Origin: Lysobacter stagni
GTDB taxonomy: Bacteria; Pseudomonadota; Gammaproteobacteria; Xanthomonadales; Xanthomonadaceae
NCBI RefSeq assembly: GCF_030053425.1
Contig: NZ_JASGBI010000001.1
Span: 2,550,001-2,614,000 of the forward strand
DNA length: 64,000 nucleotides
Direction: 5' to 3'
A program made the translations under genes and the position numbers. Under the pieces are notes generated by a model. The model saw only the letters and a list, made by a program, of their open reading frames with translations, did not search any database and had not been told where the DNA came from. Shown one piece after another: positions 45,503-59,700 of the stretch; position 1 is the first letter of the stretch, and each line of letters starts with the position of its first letter.

Positions 45503-45607
45503 GGACAGGCAAGGGGGAACGACCGCTGCGCGTGCGTTCGCGTTCGTTCCCTTCCGTGCGCTGCCGTTCTACATTTGTGAATCCGTGAATCCGTAAGGAG
45601 CTCATCG

Positions 45608-46345
45608 ATGTCCGACATGACCCTGCTGCGGATCGGCATCCTGATCGCCGGCCTGGTGCTGATTGCCGCGATCGTGTTCTTCGGTCGCCCCCGCAAGCCC
45701 GGACAGGGCAAGCGCGTGCCGCGCGAGACCGGCGAGAGCGTCCGCCACGAGCCCACGCTGGGCGAGCAGATCGAGCGCGACCTCGCGCAGGGCCGCAGTG
45801 CCGGGGAATCCACCACGCAGGCCGAGCTGGAACTGTTCGACCGCACGCTGGAAGGCGGCGCCAACAGCGAGCTGGGCCGTCGCACGACCGAAGAGTTCGA
45901 CAAGATCGTCACCCTGTACCTGGCCGCCAGAGCGGGCGCCAAGCTGCATGGCCCGGACATCGTCGTCGCGGCAGAGAAGGCGGGCCTGGTCTACGGCCAC
46001 ATGGGCGTGTTCCATCGTCTGGTCGAGAACCATCCGGAACGCGGCCCGGTCTTCAGCGTGGCCAACATCATGAAGCCGGGCAGCTTCGACATGGCGAACA
46101 TCCAGGCGCTCGAAACGCCCGCCATCGCCTTCTTCCTCACGCTGCCGGCGCCAGTCAACGCGCTGGATGCATGGGAAACCATGCTGCCCACCGCGCAGCG
46201 CATGGCCGAACTGCTGGACGGCGTGGTGCTGGACGAGCAGCGCAACGCGCTCGGCCGCCAGCGCATCGCCCACATCCGCGACGAACTGCGCGCCTACGAC
46301 CGCCAGCGCGAAGCACCGCCGCTGACCAAGCCGGCGCGGTGGTGA
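45608..46345 (+). CDS. zipA: Cell division protein ZipA
   Basis: The 245-residue protein has an N-terminal membrane anchor (LLRIGILIAGLVLIAAIVFFG), a short charged linker (about 28-105) and the C-terminal FtsZ-binding domain (about 110-245: KIVTLYLAARAGAKLHGPDIVVAAEKAGL; VFSVANIMKPGSFDMANI). E. coli ZipA has 328 residues, so the difference lies in the linker, which here lacks the long Pro/Gln-rich region. ZipA tethers FtsZ to the membrane at the division site. A clear AAGGAG lies before the ATG. The zipA-ligA order is the same as in E. coli. Confidence 0.94.
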   Translation: MSDMTLLRIGILIAGLVLIAAIVFFGRPRKPGQGKRVPRETGESVRHEPTLGEQIERDLAQGRSAGESTTQAELELFDRTLEGGANSELGRRTTEEFDKIVTLYLAARAGAKLHGPDIVVAAEKAGLVYGHMGVFHRLVENHPERGPVFSVANIMKPGSFDMANIQALETPAIAFFLTLPAPVNALDAWETMLPTAQRMAELLDGVVLDEQRNALGRQRIAHIRDELRAYDRQREAPPLTKPARW

Positions 46346-46377
46346 GTTCCTCGAACGGCAGCGAGCCATCCGCAGCT

Positions 46378-46477
46378 GTCATCCCCGCGAAGGCGGGGAT
46401 CCAGGCTTGCATGCGCCAACACCTGCGAAGAGCGGAGTCGTTCCGGACCCTTGGATTCCCGCCTTCGCGGGAATGAC
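46378..46477 (+). repeat. REP-type palindrome pair (BIME-like)
   Basis: Two inverted palindromes, at 46378-46403 with core CCCCGCGAAGGCGGGG and at 46452-46477 with core CCCGCCTTCGCGGG, lie head to head between zipA and ligA. The flanking GTCAT and ATGAC words and the spacing match the pair at 6874-6970. Confidence 0.85.
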
Positions 46478-46520
46478 GAACTCCGGCGCTTTCGCCATCA
46501 CGTCGGCGCCCGCAGAATAA

Positions 46521-48902
<2,382 letters not shown>

Positions 48903-48918
48903 CGGTCCGCATCGACGA

Positions 48919-49890
48919 ATGAACGACTGGCAGCCCACCGCAAGCTTCGACGCACTGCGCCTGCGCGCGCGCCTCAACGCCGCCGTGCGCGCCTTCTTCG
49001 CGCAGCGCGGCGTGACCGAGGTCGAAACGCCGGTCATGTCGATGGCCGGCAATACCGATCCCAACATCGCCTCGTTCCATCTGGAATTCAGCGGTCGCAC
49101 CGACGGCGGGCCGCGTACCCGCTGGCTGCGTACCTCGCCGGAATACCCGTTGAAGCGGTTGCTCGCGGCGGGCTTCGGCGATTGCTACGAGCTGGGCCGC
49201 GTGTTCCGCGATGGCGAAGCCGGCGGACGGCACAACCCGGAATTCACCATGCTCGAGTGGTACCGGCTGGGCTGGGATCACCACCGGCTGATCGAGGAAA
49301 CCGCGGAACTGGTGCAGGTCGCCTTGGCGCTGGTCGGGCGCACCGCCACGCTGGTGCGCGTGGACTACCACACCTTGTACCGCGAAGGCCTGGGCATCGA
49401 CCCGGCCAGCGCAAGCGTGGACGTGCTGCGTCGCGCGCTGGGCGATGTCGTCATCGATCCGGCAGGGCTGACCCGCGACGACTGGCTGGACCTGCTGATG
49501 ACGCACCGCCTGCAGCCGGCGTTCCCGCCCGACCAGTTGCTGGCCGTGTACGACTACCCGGCATCCCAGTGCGCGCTGGCGCGGGTGCGCGCCGATGCGG
49601 TGCCGGTCGCGGAGCGCTTCGAGCTGTACCTGGGCCCGCTCGAGCTGGCCAACGGCTATCACGAACTGGCCGACGCCGCGGAGCAGGGCGCGCGTTTCGA
49701 TCGCGACCTGCAAGTGCGACGCGAGCGCGACAATGCGTTGCCCCCGCGCGACGAGCGCCTGCTGCAGGGCCTGGCGGCCGGCTTCCCCCAGTGCGCCGGC
49801 GTCGCGCTGGGCATGGACCGGCTGATGATGGCCCTGGCGGGGACGGGGCGGATTGCCGATGTGCTCGCGTTCGACTTCGCCCGTGCCTGA
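48919..49890 (+). CDS. epmA: Elongation factor P--(R)-beta-lysine ligase EpmA
   Basis: The 323-residue protein is a lysyl-tRNA synthetase catalytic-core paralogue without the anticodon-binding domain (GenX/PoxA). Class II motifs are visible: motif 2 FRDGEAGGRHNPEFTMLEWYRLG, and motif 3 GVALGMDRLMMALAG. EpmA attaches (R)-beta-lysine to a Lys of EF-P, which helps ribosomes through polyproline stretches. The gene begins 16 bases after ligA and is probably co-transcribed. EF-P and EpmB genes are not in this window. Confidence 0.93.
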   Translation: MNDWQPTASFDALRLRARLNAAVRAFFAQRGVTEVETPVMSMAGNTDPNIASFHLEFSGRTDGGPRTRWLRTSPEYPLKRLLAAGFGDCYELGRVFRDGEAGGRHNPEFTMLEWYRLGWDHHRLIEETAELVQVALALVGRTATLVRVDYHTLYREGLGIDPASASVDVLRRALGDVVIDPAGLTRDDWLDLLMTHRLQPAFPPDQLLAVYDYPASQCALARVRADAVPVAERFELYLGPLELANGYHELADAAEQGARFDRDLQVRRERDNALPPRDERLLQGLAAGFPQCAGVALGMDRLMMALAGTGRIADVLAFDFARA

Positions 49891-49978
49891 CGTCGCGGTT
49901 TCGCCCGGGGCGACGGTGTTGATGTCGGTTTTCGCAGGGACCGTTTAGAGTGGTTGCGTGGAATGCAGGGGTGCATTG

Positions 49979-50716
49979 ATGCGCGGCTGGTTGGCTTCGG
50001 CGTTGCTTGCGGCACTGGGTGTACTGGGCGCACCGGACGCGGTCGCGCAGGAGTCGGGCGGGCGTTTCTACGGTGATCGCGTCCTGCGCTGCGAATCCAA
50101 GGGCGGGGAACCCAATCTGTGTCCGGTCGACGTGCGTGGCGGCGTCCGTCTGTTGCGCACGCTGTCGCGGTCGAACTGCGACGAAGGCAAGAGCTGGGGC
50201 GTCAACGCGTCCGGCGTGTGGGTGAGCGAGGGCTGCCGCGCCGATTTCGTGCTCGGTTATGGCGGCAGCGTCGGCACGGGGTACGGCACCAAGCTGCTGC
50301 GCTGCGAATCGCGTGGCAACCGTTGGCAGCATTGCCCGGCCGAGACGCGCGCAGGCGTGGAGCTGGTGCGCCAGTTGTCGAAGAATCCCTGCATCCGCGG
50401 CCAGCACTGGGGCGCCGACGCGCGCGGCGTGTGGGTGTCCGGTGGCTGCCGGGCCGAGTTCCGCATGATGGTCGACGTGGCCAACGAGGCGCCGCGCGGC
50501 GAGATCGTCCGCTGCGATTCCAACGACAGCCTGCCGCGCCATTGCCCCGCCGATACCCGTCACGGCGTGCGCCTGTTCCGCCAACTGTCGCGATCGGCCT
50601 GCGTGGAAGGACGCAGCTGGGGCGTGGACGAGGGCGGCATCTGGGTGGAAGAGGGCTGCCGTGCCGAATTCGAACTGGGCGCCAACGGCACGGCCCAGGA
50701 ACAAAGCGGCGGCTGA
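49979..50716 (+). CDS. Secreted protein with three DUF3011 repeats
   Basis: The 245-residue protein has a signal peptide (cut after APDAVA) and three repeats of about 56 residues, each with four Cys in the pattern LRCES-(8)-CP...RLxRxLSxxxC-(5)-WGxxxxGVWVxxGCRAxF. Repeats begin near residues 36, 103 and 173. This is DUF3011, of unknown function and common in Xanthomonadaceae. The conserved Cys suggest disulfide bonds in the periplasm or outside. A -10-like TAGAGT lies at 49946-49951, a word repeated before the next gene. The in-frame ATG seven codons upstream is less likely, since this start opens the signal peptide. Confidence 0.85.
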   Translation: MRGWLASALLAALGVLGAPDAVAQESGGRFYGDRVLRCESKGGEPNLCPVDVRGGVRLLRTLSRSNCDEGKSWGVNASGVWVSEGCRADFVLGYGGSVGTGYGTKLLRCESRGNRWQHCPAETRAGVELVRQLSKNPCIRGQHWGADARGVWVSGGCRAEFRMMVDVANEAPRGEIVRCDSNDSLPRHCPADTRHGVRLFRQLSRSACVEGRSWGVDEGGIWVEEGCRAEFELGANGTAQEQSGG

Positions 50717-50806
50717 ATCGCTTCACGCCCCGTCCGCTCGGTGGGGTTGGCGTTAAGTTTTCGTCGCTAGAGTGGCGCGAAAGACTGGCATGGAAAAGGA
50801 CGCACT

Positions 50807-51580
50807 ATGTTGCAGGGGATCCGGGGTTTCTTTCTGTTGATGGCCATTCCCGCGGCGCTGTGGATGCAGCCCGCATCGGCGCAGTACGGCGGTGGACAGG
50901 ACACCGTGCGTTGCGATTCAAACGACAACCGTTACCGCGAATGCGCCGCCGACACGCGCGGCGGCGTGCGCCTGTCCCGTCAGATTTCCAAGTCGGCCTG
51001 CAGCGAGGGGCGCGACTGGGGGTACGACCGCCGCGGTGTGTGGGTGAACAACGGGTGCCGCGCGGAATTCTCCCTGGGCCGCGGCAACGCGGGCGGCGGA
51101 TGGAATGGCGGCAACGGTAACGGTAACGGTAACGACACCGTGCGCTGCGACTCCAACGACAGCCGTTACCGCCAGTGCCCCATCGACGGACGCCGCATCG
51201 TGCTGGTGCGCCAGTACTCGAAGACGGCGTGCGTGGAAGGCCGAACCTGGGGTACGGGTCGCGGTTACGTCTGGGTCAACGGCGGCTGCCGCGCCGAATT
51301 CGCCAGCGGGTACGGCGGCGGTGGCTGGGGCGGCGGCAACGGAGGCGGCAATGGTGGTGGCAACGGCGGCGGTCATGGGGGCGGCTGGGGTTCGGGCCAG
51401 ACCCTGTACTGCGGCTCCGACGATCACCGCCAGCAGCGCTGCAATGCCACCGTGCGCCGCGATGCGCGCCTGGTGCGCCAGGCCTCCAAGGCCGCCTGCG
51501 TCGAAGGCCGCAGCTGGGGCTGGGACCGCAACGGCGTGTGGGTGAGCAACGGCTGCCGGGGCGAATTCCAGGTGTTCTGA
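50807..51580 (+). CDS. Secreted DUF3011 protein with Gly/Asn-rich linkers
   Basis: This 257-residue paralogue of the preceding gene has a signal peptide (cut after PASA), and three DUF3011 repeats (near residues 32, 111 and 198). They are separated by low-complexity linkers, GNGNGNGN and a run of GGGNGGGNGGG, encoded by tandem GGTAAC and GGCGGCAAC-like units. Repeat 2 has lost one residue (IVLVRQYSKTAC for GVRLxRQxSxxxC). TAGAGT at 50768-50773 is a possible -10. Function is unknown; the sticky, disulfide-rich layout would fit an extracellular binding protein, but that is only a guess. Confidence 0.83.
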   Translation: MLQGIRGFFLLMAIPAALWMQPASAQYGGGQDTVRCDSNDNRYRECAADTRGGVRLSRQISKSACSEGRDWGYDRRGVWVNNGCRAEFSLGRGNAGGGWNGGNGNGNGNDTVRCDSNDSRYRQCPIDGRRIVLVRQYSKTACVEGRTWGTGRGYVWVNGGCRAEFASGYGGGGWGGGNGGGNGGGNGGGHGGGWGSGQTLYCGSDDHRQQRCNATVRRDARLVRQASKAACVEGRSWGWDRNGVWVSNGCRGEFQVF

Positions 51581-51623
51581 ACCCGCGGGCGACGCGGCCG
51601 GCGTCGCCCGTTAAAATCGACGG

Positions 51624-52679
51624 ATGAGCACTCCGATCGATTTCGACCGTTACGACCGCATCCGTCCGATCCGCTGGACGGGCGAGGCCCTGGAACTGCT
51701 GGACCAGCGCAAGCTGCCGTTCGTGGTCGAGTACGTCACCTGCGCCGACAGCGACGCCGTGGCGGCCGCCATCCACGCCCTGACCGTGCGCGGCGCGCCG
51801 GCCATCGGCATCGCCGCCGCCTGGGGCGTGGTGCTGGCGTCGCGTGCGGTCGACGCGACCGATGGCGCGGATGCCGCGGCGAAACTCGAGCCGGCGATGC
51901 AGCGCCTCAACGCCGCCCGTCCCACGGCCGTCAACCTGGCCTGGGCGCTGGCGCGCATGCGTCGCGTGCTGGCCCCGGCGGGCGCGGACTGGCGCGATGT
52001 GCTGGCACGCGAGGCGCAGGCCATCGCCGACGAAGACCTGGCGGCGAACCGTCGCATGGGCGCGCTGGGTGCCGCGCTGATCGCCCCCGGCAGCGGCGTG
52101 CTCACGCACTGCAACACCGGCTCGCTGGCGACCGCGGGCTTCGGCACTGCGTTGGGCGTGATCCGTGCAGGCGTCGCCGAAGGCCGCATCGACAAGGTCT
52201 TCGCCGGCGAAACCCGCCCCTGGCTGCAGGGCGCACGGCTGACCGTATGGGAGCTGCAGCAGGATGGCATCTCGCCGACCCTGATCGCCGACGCGGCGGC
52301 CTCCCACCTGATGAAGTCCGGCGACGTGCAATGGGTGGTGGTCGGCGCCGACCGCATCTGCGCCAACGGCGACACCGCCAACAAGATCGGCACCTACCAG
52401 CTGGCGATCGCCGCGCGCCACCACGGCCTGAAGTTCATGGTGGTGGCGCCGTCCTCCACGGTCGACATGGAAACGCCCTCCGGCGATGCCATCCACATCG
52501 AAGAACGCGACCCGGGCGAGCTGTTCGCCGTCGGCGGCGTGCGCACGGCGGCGGAGGACGTCGGCGCCTGGAACCCGGTATTCGACGTCACCCCGCACGC
52601 GCTGATCGACGCGATCGTGACCGAACGTGGCGTCATTGAACGCCCCGATGCAGCTGCGATGAAGTCCGCCTTCGGCTGA
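51624..52679 (+). CDS. mtnA: S-methyl-5-thioribose-1-phosphate isomerase
   Basis: The 351-residue enzyme belongs to the eIF2B-like fold family: [16 protein letters not shown], catalytic Cys163 in [17 protein letters not shown], and Asp243 in [21 protein letters not shown]. It converts methylthioribose 1-phosphate to methylthioribulose 1-phosphate in methionine salvage. The word TAAAAT (51612-51617) ends 6 bases before the ATG and no Shine-Dalgarno sequence is visible, so the mRNA may be leaderless. gyrA follows after a 326-base gap. Confidence 0.94.
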   Translation: MSTPIDFDRYDRIRPIRWTGEALELLDQRKLPFVVEYVTCADSDAVAAAIHALTVRGAPAIGIAAAWGVVLASRAVDATDGADAAAKLEPAMQRLNAARPTAVNLAWALARMRRVLAPAGADWRDVLAREAQAIADEDLAANRRMGALGAALIAPGSGVLTHCNTGSLATAGFGTALGVIRAGVAEGRIDKVFAGETRPWLQGARLTVWELQQDGISPTLIADAAASHLMKSGDVQWVVVGADRICANGDTANKIGTYQLAIAARHHGLKFMVVAPSSTVDMETPSGDAIHIEERDPGELFAVGGVRTAAEDVGAWNPVFDVTPHALIDAIVTERGVIERPDAAAMKSAFG

Positions 52680-53005
52680 GTCTCAAGGCCCTCGGAGCGC
52701 GCCCGCGGAGGTGCGCGGGGCCATGCACGTCCGCGCCGTCCGCGCGCTGTTCGACCGGATGCGTCGCTGCGCCCGAAAATGTCCTCGAAAGCTCCCGCAA
52801 GTGATTGTTTTGGTGCGGGTTAAGGCTGCAGTGAAGGGCGCGTCCGTGCTACTATTTCCTGTCCTTTTGAAGCCGCCGCAGGCGGGCTGCAGCACGGGCC
52901 CGCAGGGGCTGTCGTCGCGGTTGTTCCGAGCCGGGGTTCCGGTCGTTCGCTTCAGCGGGAATCCCGCCCGCAGCCGCTGCGGGCAACCAATCGAACGGAA
53001 ACCTG
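52680..53005 (+). promoter_or_regulatory. Upstream region of gyrA
   Basis: About 326 bases without a gene. TACTAT at 52850-52855 is the best -10-like word, without a good -35 hexamer; transcription from there would give a leader of about 145 bases. The leader is GC-rich and contains the perfect hairpin at 52966-52984. No small ORF stood out. Confidence 0.4.
52966..52984 (+). promoter_or_regulatory. Hairpin in the gyrA leader
   Basis: GCCCGCAG and CTGCGGGC form a perfect 8-bp stem with a 3-base CCG loop, 21 bases before the gyrA ATG. It is close enough to affect access of ribosomes, though it leaves the AACGGAAACC region just before the start free. Confidence 0.55.
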
Positions 53006-55669
<2,664 letters not shown>

Positions 55670-55693
55670 CCTAACGCACCATCGCAGTACACG

Positions 55694-55722
55694 GACGCCG
55701 CCTTCGGGCGGCGTCTGCGTTT
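55694..55722 (+). terminator. gyrA terminator
   Basis: GACGCCGCC and GGCGGCGTC form a 9-bp stem closed by a UUCG tetraloop, followed by TGCGTTT, 24 bases after the gyrA stop. The T-run is short, but stem and loop are strong. Confidence 0.75.
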
Positions 55723-55772
55723 CAGCGGTGCCGATTCAACGGCATGCCTGGGCTTCGCGCCCGGGAATGGGT

Positions 55773-56573
55773 TCAGCGCGTTTCAAGCACCGTCAGGCGG
55801 TCGCCGCGATGCAGCATGCCGGGCGAGCGGGGAATCAGGTGCACGCCGAAATTCACGCCCGCCTCGAACCGGCGGTAGGTGGTCAGGGTCTTCAGCGGCT
55901 GGCCGTCGGCCGACTTCTCGCCCGTCGCCGGATCGATGTTGACGAAGTTGCACCGCGTGCACGCTTTCGCCACATCGAACTCGACCTCGCCGATTCGAAT
56001 GCGGGTCCAGTCGTCTTCCGCATGCGCGAGGGCCGTGCCGACCACGAGGTTCGGACGGAAACGGGTCATCCCGACCGGTGCATCCAGCCGGGTGTTGAGC
56101 AGGTCCAGCGATGCGCTGCCGATGAGCATCAGCGGGCAGCTGTCGGCGAAGGACACGATGTCCCCCTCGCGCGAGCAGGCCGGGTCCATAAGGCGGACCA
56201 TGGAGTCGTCCATGTGCACCAGTCGCGCGTCGGTGCCCAGGTACTCGCTCAACCAGCGGGCGGCCTCCGGGGCGGCCTCGGCGGCCGGTACCGGCTCCTT
56301 CCAGACTTCCACGAACCTGTGGGCTGCGTTGCGCGGCGGCTCGACTTGGAGCGACGGCATCCCGGGCGCATCCAGTACCAGGCCGCGTTCGTCCGGCCGG
56401 GCCCGGATGAGGGTGATCCGCGGGAACTGGCGACCGGTGATGAAGCGGTCCGTTGCGTCCACGATCATCCAGCGCCGGTCGCCGGCCAGGCCGCGCGGCT
56501 CGACCGCCGCCTGTTCGACCGCCAGCGGTGCGCAGGACTTGAGCGGGTACAGATAGAGGTCGGTCAGCGTCAT
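55773..56573 (-). CDS. MOSC-domain protein (YcbX-like, without ferredoxin domain)
   Basis: The 266-residue protein has the MOSC N-terminal beta-barrel (LYLYPLKSCAPLAVEQAAVEPRGLAGDRRWMIVD) and the MOSC domain (about residues 120-265) with FRPNLVVGTALAHAEDDWTRIRIGEVEFDVAKACTRC, whose Cys pair is the candidate molybdenum-cofactor site. E. coli YcbX has a further C-terminal 2Fe-2S domain that is missing here, so an external electron donor would be needed. Known members reduce N-hydroxylated compounds. The start MTLTDLYLYPLKS matches the family; an upstream ATG adds 13 residues. It is convergent with gyrA. Confidence 0.88.
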   Translation of the reverse strand: MTLTDLYLYPLKSCAPLAVEQAAVEPRGLAGDRRWMIVDATDRFITGRQFPRITLIRARPDERGLVLDAPGMPSLQVEPPRNAAHRFVEVWKEPVPAAEAAPEAARWLSEYLGTDARLVHMDDSMVRLMDPACSREGDIVSFADSCPLMLIGSASLDLLNTRLDAPVGMTRFRPNLVVGTALAHAEDDWTRIRIGEVEFDVAKACTRCNFVNIDPATGEKSADGQPLKTLTTYRRFEAGVNFGVHLIPRSPGMLHRGDRLTVLETR

Positions 56574-56678
56574 GGCGTGCGGGGTGTCGGGCGCGGGCGG
56601 TCGGCGCGCCATGATGTCACGCGCCTGCTGCAGCCGAGTGCGAAAAAAATCTTGATTACGGCTTTCAACGCGGACTCC

Positions 56679-56684
56679 TATACT
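56679..56684 (+). promoter_or_regulatory. Candidate -10 box for the alpha-2-macroglobulin/pbpC operon
   Basis: TATACT in CTCCTATACTCGTTG lies 23 bases before the ATG. TTGATT (56652-56657) is upstream but at 21 bases, longer than usual, so the -35 is unclear. Confidence 0.4.
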
Positions 56685-56707
56685 CGTTGCGACACTGGGG
56701 AGCCCGC

Positions 56708-59700
56708 ATGAAGCGCACGTCCGGACCGGAAGGAATCGTCAACGCCCGCCTGCTGTTCCGGCTGGCCGTCATCGCACTGTTGGCGTTGTCGGGCGTTGCC
56801 TGCAAACGCGACGCCGACGGCCAGCTGCCCAAGGTCAGCGGAGAGGCCATCAGCACGCCCAGGGAAACGGTGCAGGGCTTCGCGCTGGTTGCCGCATATC
56901 CCGACCAGAAGGGCGACGACGCGCTCGCCATCGCACTGGAATTCAGCCGTCCACTGGTCGACACCCAGTCCTTCGACGACCTCATCGCCGTCAGCGTCAA
57001 GGACGGGGGCGCGGTGAAGGGCGGCTGGGTGTTGTCGGACGACGCCAAGGTGTTGCGCTTCCCGCACGTGGAGGCCAGCAAGGACTATGTAGTCACGATC
57101 AAGGCGGGCCTGACGGCGGCATCCGGCGAGCGCCTCCCTCGCGAGATCCGCAAGGACGTCTACACCGGCCCGCTCGACCCGGTGGTCGGCTTCGCCTCGC
57201 AGGGCAGCGTGTTGCCCGCACGGGAAAGCCGCGGCTTGCCGGTGGTGTCGGTCAACGTGCCCGAAGTCGACGTCGAGTTCCTGCGCGTGCGCGAGAAGGA
57301 ACTATCGCGCTTCTTCACGCAGTACCAGCGCGGCGGACGTCGCGGCAGCTGGGAACTGGGCAGCGACTACAGCGACAAGACACCGCTGGAACGGCTGGCC
57401 GAGCCCGCCTATGTCAACCGCTTCGTGCTGGGCGGAAAGCCCAACGAACGCGTGCTGACCTATCTGCCCGTGCAGGATGTCCGCGAATTGCAGGAACCGG
57501 GCCTGTACTTCGCGGTGATGAAGCGCGCAGGCCAGTTCCAGGACGAGTACGAAACCGCGTTCTTCACCGTCAGCGACCTGGGCCTGCATGCGCGCGCCTA
57601 CAAGGACACGCTGTTCGTGCACGTGGCATCGCTGCAGTCGGGCGCCTCGGTATCGGGTGTCGAACTGAGGGTGCTCGACGCCAAGGGCGAGGTCGTGCTC
57701 AAGGGTGAGACGGACGGTAACGGCAACGCGCTGCTTCGGTATCGCCTGGACGCCGACCACGTGCTGGTCGCGCAGAAGGGCCGCGATGTTTCGATGCTGC
57801 CGTTCAACCAGCCTGCGCTGGACCTGTCCGAGTTCGCCGTGAGCGGGCGCGAACAGGCCTGGTTCGACGTCTTCGCCTGGTCCGGCCGCGACCTCTATCG
57901 TCCCGGCGAAACCGTCCGTGTGTCGGCGCTGCTGCGCGACCAGGACGGACAGCCCATCGTGCCCAAGGCCGGCAAGGCGCAGCAGCCGGTGTTCCTGCGC
58001 TATGTGCAGCCCGACGGCAAAACCTTCCTGGAAACGCGCCTGCAGCCCGACGCGCAGGGTTACGTGCGCCATGCGCAGGCGATTCCCGCCGATGCCGCGA
58101 CTGGCCGTTGGCGCGTGGAGTTCCGCACCGATCCGTCCAGCAAGGACGCCGTGCAGGGCATGACCCTGCGTATCGAGGAGTTCCTTCCGGAACGGCTCAA
58201 GCTCGACCTCGATGCGCCGGCGCTGCTCGCGCCCGGCGAGCCGTTGAAGCTGAGCGTCGACGGTGCCTATCTCTATGGCGCGCCGGCCGCGGGCAACCGC
58301 TTCACCGCCAAGCTTGCCGTGGCGGTGGAACAGCATCCACTGGACTCGCTGCCCGGCTATTTCTTCGGCGATCCCACGCTCACGTTGCCCAAGGAAGCCA
58401 ACGACGTCATCGACGACAAGCTCGATGCGCAGGGCAAGCTGCAGCAGGACATCGCGCTGCCGAGCGAGGCCAAGCCGGTCAGTCCCATCGCGGCCATCGT
58501 CACCGGCAGCGTGTACGAAACCGGCGGCCGCAGCGTCAATCGCAGCCTCAAGCGCGTGCTGTGGCCCGCGGGAGCGCTGGTGGGCGTGCGCCCGCTGTTC
58601 GACGACAAGGAAGGCACGGACGCCGACGCCAACGCCGGTTTCGAGATCCTGCGCGTGGGCAGCGACGGCAAGCCCCGTCCTGCGAAGGGTCTGCGTGTCA
58701 CGCTCGTGCGCGAGCACCGCGACTATCACTGGAGCCACGGCGACGACGGCTGGGACTACGAGTTCACCCGTCGCTACGAGGACATCGAAACGCGCACGCT
58801 GGATGCCGGCAGCGCGCCCGCGCGCCTGCATTTCCCGGTGGAGTGGGGCGATTACCGCCTCGACGTCTTCGACCCCGCCACGAAGCTGACGACGCGTTAT
58901 CCGTTCACCGCCGGCTGGAGCTGGAGCGACGAGAACCGCGGTCTCGACGCGCGACCGGACAAGGTCAAGCTCGCGCTCGACAAGACCGCCTATCGCGCGG
59001 GCGACACGCTCAAGGTGACGCTCACGCCGCCGCACGCAGGCAAGGGCCTGCTGATGGTGGAGAGCGACCGCATGTTGTTCGTGCAGGACATCGAGGCGAA
59101 GGCCGGCAGCACGTTCGAGATCCCGGTGACGAAGGACTGGGAACGCCACGACGTGTATGTCACCGCGCTGGTGTTCCGTGGTGGCAGCGCGCCCAGCAGG
59201 ATCACGCCGGCGCGCGCCGTCGGCGTGGCGCATGTTCCGATGGACCGTCGCGACCGCAAGGTGGCGGTGGGCCTGTCGCTGCCCGGTTCGATGCAGCCGG
59301 AACGCGCGCTCCCCGTCACCGTCAGCGTGCCGCAGCTGGCCGGACGCGATGCCTGGGTCACCGTGTCCGCGGTCGACGTGGGCATCCTCAACATCACGCG
59401 CTTCCCCGTGCCCGACGCGGCCGCGCATTTCTTCGCGCAGCGACGCCTGGGCGTGGACGCGTACGACGTCTACGGCCGCGTGATCGAAAGCTTCGAGGGC
59501 GATGTGGCGAAGATCCGCTTCGGCGGCGACATGGCACTGGACGCCCTGCCGCAGGCGCGCCGTCCGACCGCGAAGGTGCAGACGGTGGACCTGTTCGCCG
59601 GCCCGGTGAAACTGGATGCGAAGGGCAACGCACGCGTGCGCCTGGACGTGCCGGACTTCAACGGCACGTTGCGTGTCTCGGCGCTGGTGTATGCCGGGGG

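Noticed and set aside
45514..45560. Inverted words GGGAACGA/TCGTTCCC after smc as a terminator
   Set aside because: The loop is long and there is no T-run; zipA follows closely and probably shares transcripts with smc.
51320..51390. Tandem GGCGGCAAC-like units taken as a possible CRISPR or satellite
   Set aside because: They lie inside a coding frame and encode a Gly/Asn linker; there are no unique spacers.
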